Shown here: piece by piece, positions 26,104-35,585 of the stretch
Layout of the letters: each line of letters opens with the position of its first letter
Position numbering within the stretch: position 1 is the stretch's first letter
Made by a program: the position numbers and the translations under genes
Assembly: GCF_002797445.1 (NCBI RefSeq)
Contig: NZ_PGEP01000001.1
Coordinates: forward strand, 2,852,501 to 2,916,500
Length of the DNA stretch: 64,000 bases
Direction of reading: 5' to 3'
DNA from: Acidovorax sp. 69
GTDB taxonomy: Bacteria; Pseudomonadota; Gammaproteobacteria; Burkholderiales; Burkholderiaceae_C
Notes under the pieces: generated by a model
The model's database searches: none
What the model saw: only the letters and a program-made list of their open reading frames with translations
What the model was told of the DNA's origin: nothing

Positions 26104-26574
26104 TCAATCGCTGGCGCGTTCGATGCGCACGGTGAACGGCCCGGGCCGCTGCAAGGCCGACAGGCCGCTGTCCACCCTGCCCAGGCGCACCAGGCCGCGG
26201 TCCGATACGGTGCCGCTCAGATAGATCGCCAGATTGCCCCACGGCGCGTAGTAAGCGATATCGCCCGTGACGGGGGTCATGCCCATGGATGCCTGCGCGA
26301 TGGACAGCTTGCGCGGCAGGTCCGTGATGCGTTCGATCTTTGCGTAGTCCTTGAGCGTCACGGTCAACGGAAGCAGGGCTGCGAAATCGCGGGCAGCCAC
26401 AGAGTCTTCCAAAGTGGCCGTGGCCACGGCATCGTCAAGCTGGAGGCGGATTTTCATGGGATTGGTTTGTGCAAGAACGGGCATGGGCACCATGCTGGCT
26501 GCCACGACCCCTGCGGCGGCAAAGCCCGCCAGCCAGCGGCTTTGCCAGAGAGGAAGACGATTGCGCAAGGTCAT
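26104..26574 (-). CDS. Secreted cyclophilin-like-fold protein
   Basis: 156 residues. The signal peptide (WLAGFAAAGVVAASMVPMPVLA, cleavage near residue 35) precedes a domain beginning MKIRLQLDDAVATATLEDSV with DFAALLPLTVTLKDYAKIER and DIAYYAPWGNLAIYLSG. This is the small cyclophilin-like family (PF18050 as I recall it), which lacks the peptidyl-prolyl isomerase active-site residues. Its members often sit beside alpha/beta hydrolases or flavin reductases, as here. Function unknown. It is the first gene of the minus-strand group divergent from the LysR at 26672. Confidence 0.8.
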   Translation of the reverse strand: MTLRNRLPLWQSRWLAGFAAAGVVAASMVPMPVLAQTNPMKIRLQLDDAVATATLEDSVAARDFAALLPLTVTLKDYAKIERITDLPRKLSIAQASMGMTPVTGDIAYYAPWGNLAIYLSGTVSDRGLVRLGRVDSGLSALQRPGPFTVRIERASD

Positions 26575-26671
26575 GGGAAAGAAGTTTGCGCGCCTTTACG
26601 GGCCCTGACTAGATAATGAATACCGAATAGGTTAATAAGCCCTGCTAACCAATCAAGGAGGACCGTGTGAC

Positions 26672-27562
26672 ATGGCACGACGCAACCTGAACGACCTGCT
26701 GGCCTTCGTCACCGTGGCGCGCGAGGGCAGCTTTACCAAGGCCGCAGCCACCCTGGGCGTGACGCAATCGGCCCTGAGCCAGACCATCCGTGGGCTGGAA
26801 GAGCGCCTGCAGATCCGGCTGCTCACGCGCACCACGCGCAGCGTCTCGCCCACACCAGCGGGCGAGCGCCTGATGCACGCCATCGGCCACCGCTTTGACG
26901 AGATCGAGGCCGAGCTGGATGCCCTGACCGCGTTGCGCGACAAGCCCGCAGGCACCGTGCGCATCACCTGCGGCGATCACGTCATGCACACCACGCTGCT
27001 GCCCAAGCTCATGCCGCTGCTGCACGACAACCCCGACATCACGCTCGAATTCGACATGAACTACGGCTTTCGCGACATCGTGGCCGACCGGTTTGACGCT
27101 GGCGTGCGCATGGGCAACACCATCGACAAGGACATGATTGCCATCCCCATCGGCCCGCCGCTGCGCATGGCCGTGGTGGCATCGCCCGGCTACTTCGCCA
27201 AACGCCCTATTCCGAAGACACCGCACGACCTGACGGCGCACCGCTGCATCAACCAGCGCATGCCCACATCGGGCGGCCTGTACGTGTGGGACTTTGCGCG
27301 CAAGGGCAAACAGGTCAACGTGCGCGTCGATGGGCCTCTGATCTTCAACACAGCGCCGCCCCAGGTCGATGCCGCATTGGCCGGGCTGGGCATTGCACTG
27401 CTGCCCGAGGACGAGCTGGCACCCCACATCGACGACGGCCGCCTGGTGCGTGTGCTGGAAGACTGGTGCCCGCCATTTGCGGGCTACCACCTGTACTACC
27501 CCAGCCGGCGTCAGCCATCGCCCGCGTTCTCGCTGGTGCTGCAGGCGTTGCAGCTGCGGTGA
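26672..27562 (+). CDS. LysR-family regulator divergent from hydrolase/MFS operon
   Basis: 296 residues, full length. The HTH is RRNLNDLLAFVTVAREGSFT followed by AAATLGVTQSALSQTIRGLE, and the effector domain contains RFDAGVRMGNTIDKDMIAIPIG, as in the DmlR/PgrR-like group. It starts at the ATG after AAGGAGGACC. It is divergent from the cyclophilin/hydrolase/MFS genes across 97 bases, so control of that operon is the natural inference. The shared region contains an AT-rich stretch with two GAATA repeats that could be its operator. Confidence 0.9.
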   Translation: MARRNLNDLLAFVTVAREGSFTKAAATLGVTQSALSQTIRGLEERLQIRLLTRTTRSVSPTPAGERLMHAIGHRFDEIEAELDALTALRDKPAGTVRITCGDHVMHTTLLPKLMPLLHDNPDITLEFDMNYGFRDIVADRFDAGVRMGNTIDKDMIAIPIGPPLRMAVVASPGYFAKRPIPKTPHDLTAHRCINQRMPTSGGLYVWDFARKGKQVNVRVDGPLIFNTAPPQVDAALAGLGIALLPEDELAPHIDDGRLVRVLEDWCPPFAGYHLYYPSRRQPSPAFSLVLQALQLR

Positions 27563-27673
27563 AAAAGCAGGGCGCAAGCACGCGCATCGACAAATATCGC
27601 CAGGCTGCCGATGCGAGAAAGGGCTAGACGACGGCCTGATGCAGCCCCTCTTCATCACGAAACGATTCAGCAC

Positions 27674-27704
27674 TTGACTTAGAGTGCGCTCAAACTTTCA
27701 GAAT
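27674..27704 (+). promoter_or_regulatory. MerR-type promoter with 19-base spacer
   Basis: TTGACT at 27674-27679 and CAGAAT at 27699-27704 are 19 bases apart, the lengthened spacer typical of MerR-controlled promoters. Between them lies an imperfect dyad, TTAGAG-TGCG-CTCAAA. It precedes the MerR gene, suggesting autoregulation together with the downstream enzyme. Confidence 0.6.
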
Positions 27705-27711
27705 CGTTCCC

Positions 27712-28128
27712 ATGGCATCCCTCCTCACCATTGCCGAAGTCGCCAAACGCACCGGTCTGACCGCGCACACCCTGCGCTACTACGAGCGCGCCGGTTTGAT
27801 TGCGCCGGTAGCCCGTGCACCCGGTGGTCAGCGCCGCTATGCGGCGTCGGACATGGAATGGATCGGATTCTTGCTGCGCCTGCGCGAGACCCAGATGCCC
27901 ATCGGGCAGATGCAGGCCTTTGCGCGGCTGCGCAGCGAAGGGAACGCCACCGCCCCCGAGCGGCGCCAGTTGCTGGAGCAGCACCTGGCGCAGGTGCTGG
28001 CCACGATCACCACGATGCAGCAAGCCGCACAGGCCCTGCAATCCAAGATCGCGCATTACCAGGGCCTGGAAGCTTCCCTTCGGTCCACCCCGTCGTCAAC
28101 CCACCAAGGAAGCTCCCATGTCCCCTGA
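27712..28128 (+). CDS. MerR-family transcriptional regulator
   Basis: 138 residues. The winged HTH (TIAEVAKRTGLTAHTLRYYERAGLI, then PGGQRRYAASDMEWI) is followed by a dimerisation helix (about 80-125). No Cys is present, so metal sensing like CueR or SoxR is unlikely; it resembles the AdhR/YyaN subgroup that responds to aldehydes or electrophiles. It overlaps the downstream gene's start by 11 bases, and the promoter carries a 19-base spacer. It should control its own two-gene operon. Confidence 0.9.
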   Translation: MASLLTIAEVAKRTGLTAHTLRYYERAGLIAPVARAPGGQRRYAASDMEWIGFLLRLRETQMPIGQMQAFARLRSEGNATAPERRQLLEQHLAQVLATITTMQQAAQALQSKIAHYQGLEASLRSTPSSTHQGSSHVP

Positions 28129-28519
28129 AACCCAACCACGCTATCTCCAGGGCCTCGCCAAGCTGCGCGAAATCGACGGCCACGCCGGTGAAAACGTCGT
28201 CGCCAGCCTGGCCGACATTGCGCCCGACTTTGCGCGCTACCTGATCGAATTTCCGTTTGGCGACATCTATTCGCGCCCCGGGCTGGACCTGCGCAGCCGC
28301 GAGATTGCGGTCATCGCCGCGCTGACCGCGCTGGGCAACGCCGCACCGCAGCTCAAGGTGCATCTGCAGGCGGCGCTGAACGTGGGCGTCACCCGCGAAG
28401 AGATCGTGGAGGTGCTGATGCAGATGGCGGTCTATGCTGGCTTTCCAGCCGCACTCAACGGGCTGACCGCCGCACGCGAGGTGTTTGCGGCGGACGATGC
28501 GCAATCGATGGCGGCGTAA
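28118..28519 (+). CDS. Carboxymuconolactone decarboxylase family protein
   Basis: 133 residues from the ATG at 28118, preceded by AAGGAAG. The AhpD-like fold is visible in YSRPGLDLRSREIAVIAALTALG, HLQAALNVGVTREEIVEVLMQMAVYAGFPAAL. The CxxC of AhpD peroxidases is absent, and the conserved Glu and His of the decarboxylase type remain. The true substrate of these stand-alone members is usually unknown. Its coupling to a MerR regulator of the electrophile type points to detoxification rather than protocatechuate breakdown, as no other ring-cleavage gene is near. Confidence 0.85.
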   Translation: MSPETQPRYLQGLAKLREIDGHAGENVVASLADIAPDFARYLIEFPFGDIYSRPGLDLRSREIAVIAALTALGNAAPQLKVHLQAALNVGVTREEIVEVLMQMAVYAGFPAALNGLTAAREVFAADDAQSMAA

Positions 28520-28545
28520 AGCGCCCTGCCCGTTTGGCTATCGGG

Positions 28546-29133
28546 CTACTTGCCCGCCCCCACCGGCTGCGGCCGCACCAGCCGCACAGGCAGCTTGCTG
28601 GCCCGCGCGGCATCGCCCCGCGCCTCGCCGCTGGAGAGGTTGACCGCCCAGCCGTTGATGAGGGCAGCCTGGCGCGCGCCATCGCCCGCGCGGCCCTGGG
28701 CGATGTTGCCGTAGGTGTACTGGTTGGTGCTGGGTGCGCTGACGTTGGCGGTGGACGACCAGTGCCACTGGCCCGGCGCAGCCGGGAACAGGATGGGGTT
28801 GAGGCCTGATGGTGACAGCGACTTGTCCACCAGCCGCTGCAGCTCGGCCGCACGGGGAATGCGCCAGCCCACGCCCTCGGCCTTCCAACGGTCTGAGGCC
28901 AGCGCGGTGGCTTCGGCGCGGTCCAGCAGCAGGGGCTGGCCAGTACAGGTTTTGCCGTTCCATTGCATGCCCTCCACACAGCGTGGCCAGGCGAGGCCGG
29001 CGCGCTGGTCCAGCACGTAGGCGCCATCCGCTGACAGGGACCAGTCGGCTGCCACCTGCGAATCGGCGGCCTGCACAGGCCCGGCAAACAGGGCAACAAA
29101 CAGCGGGGAGATGAGCTGCAACAACATTTTCAT
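28546..29133 (-). CDS. Secreted DUF1566 (Lcl C-terminal-like) protein
   Basis: 195 residues from the ATG at 29133; an upstream in-frame TTG at 29139 adds two. The signal peptide is cleaved near residue 22 (LFAGPVQAAD). The DUF1566/Lcl domain shows YVLDQRAGLAWPRCVEG, a Cys pair at the loop (RCVEGMQWNGKTC), WRIPRAAELQRLVD and a closing SKLPVRLVRPQ. Such domains are found in secreted or surface proteins and adhesins; no function is established for small stand-alone members. It has no obvious operon partner. Confidence 0.8.
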   Translation of the reverse strand: MKMLLQLISPLFVALFAGPVQAADSQVAADWSLSADGAYVLDQRAGLAWPRCVEGMQWNGKTCTGQPLLLDRAEATALASDRWKAEGVGWRIPRAAELQRLVDKSLSPSGLNPILFPAAPGQWHWSSTANVSAPSTNQYTYGNIAQGRAGDGARQAALINGWAVNLSSGEARGDAARASKLPVRLVRPQPVGAGK

Positions 29134-29243
29134 GGGCAAAGCAGAGGCAATGAAAGACAGGTACAGGTCCGGGGGCGGCGAAGCACCATAGGGTGCCTCG
29201 GCAACACCCTAACCCGGCGGCGGCACACGCGCCATCCACCAGG

Positions 29244-30218
29244 TCAAGAAACCCGCACGGCCCGCCTCTTGTCCACACGGGCACCGATACCCACCCCCGC
29301 CAGCATGCCTGATGCAGCCAGCGCATCGGACAGAAAGCCCACAAAGGCCTGCACCCGGGTGGAGAACTGGTGCCGCTGCGGGTACACCGCATAGATGTCA
29401 GCCGCAGGTGTGTGGTATTGCGGCAGCACGGGCTCCAGCAGGCCCTGGGCAAGGTGGCGGTTCACGTCCCACTCGGCGCGCATCACGATGCCATGGCCCT
29501 GCAGCGCCCACAGCACGGCAATCTCGCCGTCGTTGGTGGTGAGGTTGCCGGTGATCTTGATCGACTCGGTGTGCGCCTTGCTGCCACGCCCGGTGGTCAG
29601 GCGCCACAGGCCATAGGCCTCGTCGCCCTGGCGGATGCCGATGCACTGGTGCTCCATCAGGTCGCGCGGCACGCGGGGCCTGCCGTGCTGCTCCAGGTAA
29701 ACAGGTGCTGCACACAGCACGCGCCGGTTGGGTGCCATGCGGCGGGCAATCACGCGGCCATCGGGCGGCTCGCCAAAACGCACACACACGTCGTAGGCAT
29801 CGTCGGTGATCGGTGGTGGGTGCACCGACAACTGCAGCTGCACATCCACCTCGGGGTACTGGCGCACAAAGTCCGAGATCACGGGGGCAATGTGCATGCG
29901 GCCAAAGCCCAGGGTGGCGTTCACGCGCAGCAGGCCCTTGGGGCTGGCCTTGGACTGCACGATGAGTTCATCCAGCGCATCGATCTCGCGCAGGATGCGG
30001 CGCGCGTGCTCCAGCAGCAGCTCGCCCTCGGGCGTGAGGCTCATGCGCCGGGTGGTGCGGTTGATGAGCACCACACCCAGGCGCTTTTCCATCTGCGCAA
30101 GGTGCTTGCTCACGGCGGCGGTGGAGACGCCCATTTCGCGCCCGGCGGCGCTCAGGCTGGGGCTGGCCGCCAGTGCCGAGAAGAAGCCCAGTTCTGCGGG
30201 CTGGATGGTGGAGCTCAT
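29244..30218 (-). CDS. LysR-family regulator of the tartrate/D-malate genes (DmlR-like)
   Basis: 324 residues. The HTH (LGFFSALAASPSLSAAGREM followed by GVSTAAVSKHLAQMEKRLGV) and effector segments (YDVCVRFGEPPDGRVIARRM) resemble DmlR-type LysR proteins. It is divergent from ttuC across 161 bases, the same arrangement as DmlR with dmlA in Escherichia coli, so it most probably activates the tartrate/D-malate genes in response to their substrate. The start ATG at 30218 is the first one in frame. Confidence 0.9.
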   Translation of the reverse strand: MSSTIQPAELGFFSALAASPSLSAAGREMGVSTAAVSKHLAQMEKRLGVVLINRTTRRMSLTPEGELLLEHARRILREIDALDELIVQSKASPKGLLRVNATLGFGRMHIAPVISDFVRQYPEVDVQLQLSVHPPPITDDAYDVCVRFGEPPDGRVIARRMAPNRRVLCAAPVYLEQHGRPRVPRDLMEHQCIGIRQGDEAYGLWRLTTGRGSKAHTESIKITGNLTTNDGEIAVLWALQGHGIVMRAEWDVNRHLAQGLLEPVLPQYHTPAADIYAVYPQRHQFSTRVQAFVGFLSDALAASGMLAGVGIGARVDKRRAVRVS

Positions 30219-30379
30219 CGCCGCATTATCAACTGCAGGTTAACGATGGATTCACTTGGTCGCCGTTTTTACAACGAGCGTATGCCTACAGTCGCTTCCA
30301 CTGCTTTTGTTCCATCCATTTTCCGCGGCCCGGCATCCCACAGGCCTTCCCCGACGCTTTCACACACCCAGAGACCTTC

Positions 30380-31468
30380 ATGAAAACTTACCAAATCGCC
30401 ACCATCCCCGGAGACGGCATCGGCAAGGAAGTGATTCCCGCCGGCCAGCGCGTGCTCGAAGCCCTGGCCGCGCGCCACACGGGCTTGCAATTCCAGTTCG
30501 AGAATTTCGGCTGGGGCGGCGACTGGTACCGAGCCCACGGCGTGATGATGCCGGCCGATGGCCTGAACGCCCTGCGCAGCAAGGACGCCATCCTGTTCGG
30601 CTCGGCGGGCGACCCGGACATCCCCGACCACATCACGCTGTGGGGCCTGCGCCTCAAGATCTGCCAGGGGTTCGATCAGTACGCCAACGTGCGGCCCACG
30701 CGCATCCTGCCGGGCATTGATGCGCCCCTGAAGCGCTGCACACCCAAGGACTTGGACTGGGTCATCGTGCGCGAGAACTCCGAGGGCGAATACTCGGGCG
30801 TGGGCGGCCGCGTGCACCAGGGCCACCCCATCGAGGCGGCGACTGATGTGTCCATCATGACCCGCGTGGGTGTGGAGCGCATCCTGCGCTACGCCTTCCG
30901 CCTGGCCCAATCCCGCCCCCGCAAGTTGCTCACCGTCATCACCAAGAGCAATGCACAGCGCCACGCCATGGTGATGTGGGACGAGATTGCCGCGCAGGTG
31001 GCCACCGAGTTCCCCGACGTGAAGTGGGACAAGGAGCTGGTGGACGCTGCCACGGCCCGCATGGTCAACCGCCCCGCCACGCTCGACACCATCGTCGCCA
31101 CCAACCTGCATGCCGACATCCTCAGCGACCTGGCCGCCGCACTGGCCGGCAGCCTGGGCATTGCCCCCACCGGCAACATCGACCCCGAGCGCCGCTACCC
31201 CAGCATGTTCGAGCCTATCCACGGCTCGGCGTTCGACATCATGGGCAAGGGCCTGGCCAACCCCATCGGCACCTTTTGGTCGGTGGTGATGCTGCTGGAG
31301 CACCTGGGCGAGGTAGATGCCGCCCGCGCCGTGATGCAGGCCATCGAACAAGTCACCGCCCACCCCGCACTGCACACCCGCGACCTGGGAGGCACAGCCA
31401 CCACGGCGCAGGTGACCGACGCCGTGTGCGCACTGGTGGGTAGCACGCCGCTGCAGAAGGCCGCCTGA
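30380..31468 (+). CDS. ttuC: Tartrate dehydrogenase / D-malate dehydrogenase (decarboxylating)
   Basis: 362 residues. It belongs to the isocitrate/isopropylmalate dehydrogenase family: IPGDGIGKEVIPAG at the start, then FGWGGDWYRAHG and RPTRILPGID, the catalytic Tyr region NSEGEYSGVGG, catalytic Lys in ITKSNAQRHAM, metal-binding Asp in THLHADILSDLAAAL-like NLHADILSDL, and FEPIHGSAFDI. TtuC/DmlA enzymes oxidise tartrate or D-malate with NAD and can decarboxylate. The downstream ttuD and Bug-type binding protein support tartrate use. The ATG follows 11 bases after AGACC; a clear Shine-Dalgarno is lacking. Confidence 0.93.
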   Translation: MKTYQIATIPGDGIGKEVIPAGQRVLEALAARHTGLQFQFENFGWGGDWYRAHGVMMPADGLNALRSKDAILFGSAGDPDIPDHITLWGLRLKICQGFDQYANVRPTRILPGIDAPLKRCTPKDLDWVIVRENSEGEYSGVGGRVHQGHPIEAATDVSIMTRVGVERILRYAFRLAQSRPRKLLTVITKSNAQRHAMVMWDEIAAQVATEFPDVKWDKELVDAATARMVNRPATLDTIVATNLHADILSDLAAALAGSLGIAPTGNIDPERRYPSMFEPIHGSAFDIMGKGLANPIGTFWSVVMLLEHLGEVDAARAVMQAIEQVTAHPALHTRDLGGTATTAQVTDAVCALVGSTPLQKAA

Positions 31469-31509
31469 GCCGCGTGACTCCAACGCACTGCGCCCTACCC
31501 CACTACCCG

Positions 31510-32814
<1,305 letters not shown>

Positions 32815-32878
32815 CGCCACGCATCCGCGTCCCCACCGGCCCTGCCCCCACAAGAACCACAACCCAACGGAGACAACC

Positions 32879-33913
32879 ATGACACGCATTGCGACCCCGC
32901 ACCACCCACCGTCAACGCCGCCCACAACGCCCTCCACGCGCCGCCACCACCTGCTGGCGCTGGCAGCCCTGGCTGGCGCTGCCTGTGCCCTACCCAGCGC
33001 GCCGGCCCACGCGCAGGCCTGGCCGGCCAAGCCCGTCACCATCGTCGTGCCCTTTGCAGCGGGCGGCACCACCGATGTGCTGGCACGTGCGCTGGGCGAA
33101 AAACTGGGCACGGCCCTGGGCCAGCCCGTGATCGTGGAAAACCGGGGCGGCGCGGGCGCCACCATCGGGGCCGACTACGTGGCCAAGGCTCCTGCCGACG
33201 GCTACACGCTGTTGATGGGCGCGGTGCACCATACCATTGCCACCAGCGTGTACAAAAAGCTCAACTACGACTTTCAAAAGAGTTTTGCACCCATCACCAC
33301 CGTGGCGCTGGTGCCCAACGTGCTGGCCGTGAGTGCGGCCACGCCCGCCAAGGACGTGAGGGAGCTGGTGGCGCTGATCAAGGCCACGCCCAACAAGTTC
33401 TCCTACGGCTCCAACGGCGCGGGCACAGCGCAGCACCTGATCGGCACGCAGTTCGCCGCGTCCATCGGCCAGCCCTTGCTGCATGTGCCCTACAAGGGCA
33501 GCGGCCCGCTTACCACCGACCTGCTGGGCGGGCAGGTGTCGATGTCGTTCGACACCGTCACCCCGGTGCTGCCGCACATTAAGGCGGGCAAACTGCGCGC
33601 CCTGGCGGTCACCACGGCCAAGCGCTCGTCCACCCTGCCCGACGTGCCCACGCTGCAAGAAAGCGGCTTTGCGGGCTTTGACATCGGCACCTGGTTTGGT
33701 GTGCTGGCCCCCGCCCGCACACCCGCCGATGTGGTGGCACGGCTGAACACCGAAATGGTCAAGGTCATCCAGTCGCCGGACTTTCAAAAACGCATGCAGG
33801 ACATTGGCGCCGAACCCATCGGCAACACCCCCGCGCAGATGGCCGAGCAGATTGCGGCCGACACCGCACGGTTTGCCAAGCTGGTGGCCGACAACAAGAT
33901 CACCACCGACTGA
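32879..33913 (+). CDS. Bug/TctC-family periplasmic carboxylate-binding protein
   Basis: 344 residues. A long signal peptide (HLLALAALAGAACALPSAPAHA) precedes the mature start WPAKPVTIVVPFAAGGTTDV. Other marks are VIVENRGGAGATIGADYVAK, DGYTLLMG, VPYKGSGPLTTDLLGGQVSM and the tail IGNTPAQMAEQIAADTARF. Members bind organic acids for tripartite tricarboxylate (Tct) uptake; the membrane partners TctA/TctB are usually elsewhere, as here. Position after ttuD suggests tartrate or D-malate as ligand. ACGGAGAC lies five bases before the ATG. Confidence 0.92.
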   Translation: MTRIATPHHPPSTPPTTPSTRRHHLLALAALAGAACALPSAPAHAQAWPAKPVTIVVPFAAGGTTDVLARALGEKLGTALGQPVIVENRGGAGATIGADYVAKAPADGYTLLMGAVHHTIATSVYKKLNYDFQKSFAPITTVALVPNVLAVSAATPAKDVRELVALIKATPNKFSYGSNGAGTAQHLIGTQFAASIGQPLLHVPYKGSGPLTTDLLGGQVSMSFDTVTPVLPHIKAGKLRALAVTTAKRSSTLPDVPTLQESGFAGFDIGTWFGVLAPARTPADVVARLNTEMVKVIQSPDFQKRMQDIGAEPIGNTPAQMAEQIAADTARFAKLVADNKITTD

Positions 33914-33986
33914 CCGAGTGGCAAAGAGTGGTCGCCAAGGGTGGTTGGTGAGTTGAATGGTCAAGGTGGGTTGGTATAAACCCACG

Positions 33987-34766
33987 ATGACCGATACCGC
34001 CGCCCCCGTTGCCAACACCGCACCCGCTGCCCTCGTCCGCGCGCTGGAAGAGCGCGCCTTCAACGCCTGGCCCGCGCACCAGACGGTGTTTCACCGGGGC
34101 TGGGTGTTCCGGCTGTCGGGCGGGTACACCAAGCGTGCCAACTCGGTCAACGCGCTGGTGCCCGGCGCGCCGTTTGACGGCGTGCGCGAGGCGGCGGCGG
34201 CGCTGTATGCGCGGCATGGTTTGCCCGCCGTGTTCCGCATCTCCCCCCTGGCCCCGGACGAGGCCGACCAAGAGCTGGCGGACGCGGGCTACCAGCACTT
34301 CGACCCCTCGCTGGTCCTGCACCGGCCGCTGGTGCAGGGCTCGGTGCCCCGGCCCGACGGCAGCACCGTGGTCAGCACTTCGCCTTCACCTGCATGGCTG
34401 GAAGGTTTTGCGGCGGCCAACGGCGTGGCGCCGCACCACCGCAACCTGCACCGCAGCATCCTCGACGCGATCGCCCACCCGGTGGGCTATGCGCTGCAAC
34501 ACAACGCCCAGGGCCATGCCGTGGGCTTTGGCCTGGCGGTGCTGGAGCGCGGCGCCGTGGGCCTGTACGACCTGGCCGTGGCGCCCGAACACCGGGGCAG
34601 CGGGCGCGGGCGCGCGCTGGTGCAGGCCCTGCTGCACTGGGGGACCGAGGCCGGGGCGACCAGCGCCTATCTGCAGGTGCGCGCGCAGAACACGCCTGCG
34701 CTGCGGCTGTATGAATCGATGGGGTTCAAGACGGCCTATGGCTACCACTACCGGGTGCCGGGCTGA
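33987..34766 (+). CDS. GNAT-family N-acetyltransferase
   Basis: 259 residues. The C-terminal GNAT domain has the acetyl-CoA pyrophosphate loop VAPEHRGSGRGRALVQALL, preceded by strand AVGLYDLAV, and the YESMGFKTAYGYHYR end motif. The N-terminal half (about 1-130) is a second, degenerate acetyltransferase-like domain (RGWVFRLSGGYTKRANSVNAL), typical of two-domain GNATs. The acetylated substrate is unknown. It follows the Bug protein by 73 bases; no functional link is evident. Confidence 0.87.
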   Translation: MTDTAAPVANTAPAALVRALEERAFNAWPAHQTVFHRGWVFRLSGGYTKRANSVNALVPGAPFDGVREAAAALYARHGLPAVFRISPLAPDEADQELADAGYQHFDPSLVLHRPLVQGSVPRPDGSTVVSTSPSPAWLEGFAAANGVAPHHRNLHRSILDAIAHPVGYALQHNAQGHAVGFGLAVLERGAVGLYDLAVAPEHRGSGRGRALVQALLHWGTEAGATSAYLQVRAQNTPALRLYESMGFKTAYGYHYRVPG

Positions 34767-34839
34767 ACAGCCCACGCTCGCCGGGTGGTGAGGATGGCAA
34801 GCGGTACCGCAGAGGGTTTTCGCGGAGAATTTGAATCAA

Positions 34840-34885
34840 ATTGGCTGGTAGCGCTTGATAATCATGCGCCAACAGCTATTGAATC
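34840..34885. repeat. Intergenic dyad repeat
   Basis: GGTAGCGCTTGATAAT, then GCGCCAACAGCTATTG. GCGCTT (34851-34856), a reduced right inner arm and GCTAT (34875-34879) are kept; the outer left arm is lost. It lies between the GNAT gene and the convergent metI stop. Confidence 0.6.
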
Positions 34886-34905
34886 AATAGCAAATCACCC
34901 GATCC

Positions 34906-35571
34906 CTAGCGGTGGCCGAGCTTGCGCACCGCCCAGTCGCCCAGGCTTTGCACGGCCTGCACAAAGAAGATCAGCACCAGCACCACGGCCAGCATGATCT
35001 CTGGCAAAAAGCGCTGGTAACCGTAGCGGATGCCCAGGTCGCCCAGGCCGCCGCCACCAATGGCACCGGCCATGGCCGAGTAGCCCGTGAGGCTCACGAA
35101 GGTGATGGTCAGGCCCGCCACGATGCCGGGCAGCGCCTCGGGCAGCAGGACCTTCCACACGATCTGGCTGGTGGTGGCGCCCATGGCCTGGGCGGCTTCC
35201 ACCAGGCCATGGTCCACTTCGCGCAAGGCCGATTCAACCAGCCGGGCCACAAAGGGCGCGGCGGCAATGGTCAGCGGCACCACGGCGGCCGCCGTGCCGA
35301 TGGACGAGCCCGTGATGAGGCGCGTGAACGGAATGATGGCGACCAGCAAGATGATGAACGGCGTGGAACGCACGGCATTCACCAGCCAGCCCACCAGCTT
35401 GTTCAGCGGCCCGTTTTCCAGCACGCCACCATCGTCCGTGAGGCGCAAAAACACGCCCAGTGGCACGCCGATAAGGCCCCCGACGATGCCGGAAATGCCC
35501 ACCATGATGAGCGTCTCCCACAGCGACGAGGCAAAGAGGTCCAGCATGGCCGGAGTGAAATGATCGAACAT
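34906..35571 (-). CDS. metI: Methionine ABC transporter permease MetI
   Basis: 221 residues, five membrane helices. The family marks are SLWETLIMVGISGIVGG near the start, STPFIILLVAIIPFTRL, and the coupling loop EAAQAMGATTSQIVWKVLLP that contacts MetN. It forms the homodimeric methionine channel in the inner membrane. It starts 15 bases after the metN stop with GGGAGGGG as ribosome-binding site, so metN-metI is one operon. MetQ is encoded separately 14 kb upstream. Confidence 0.94.
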   Translation of the reverse strand: MFDHFTPAMLDLFASSLWETLIMVGISGIVGGLIGVPLGVFLRLTDDGGVLENGPLNKLVGWLVNAVRSTPFIILLVAIIPFTRLITGSSIGTAAAVVPLTIAAAPFVARLVESALREVDHGLVEAAQAMGATTSQIVWKVLLPEALPGIVAGLTITFVSLTGYSAMAGAIGGGGLGDLGIRYGYQRFLPEIMLAVVLVLIFFVQAVQSLGDWAVRKLGHR

Positions 35572-35585
35572 GGCTTGCCCCTCCC

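Noticed and set aside
23487..26135. Open plus-strand frame of 882 codons
   Set aside because: It is antisense to the MFS and hydrolase genes, whose products are conserved. Its composition (His, Gln, Gly, Arg-rich) is that of GC-rich shadow frames.
26575..26671. A fifth sulfur motif (CCTATTCG on the minus strand near 26625)
   Set aside because: It matches the metQ site over nine bases only and then departs. The gene pair there has no sulfur link.
30219..30379. LysR operator between the DmlR-like gene and ttuC
   Set aside because: The region must contain one, but the candidate around CAACTGCAGGTTAACG is not a clear inverted repeat.
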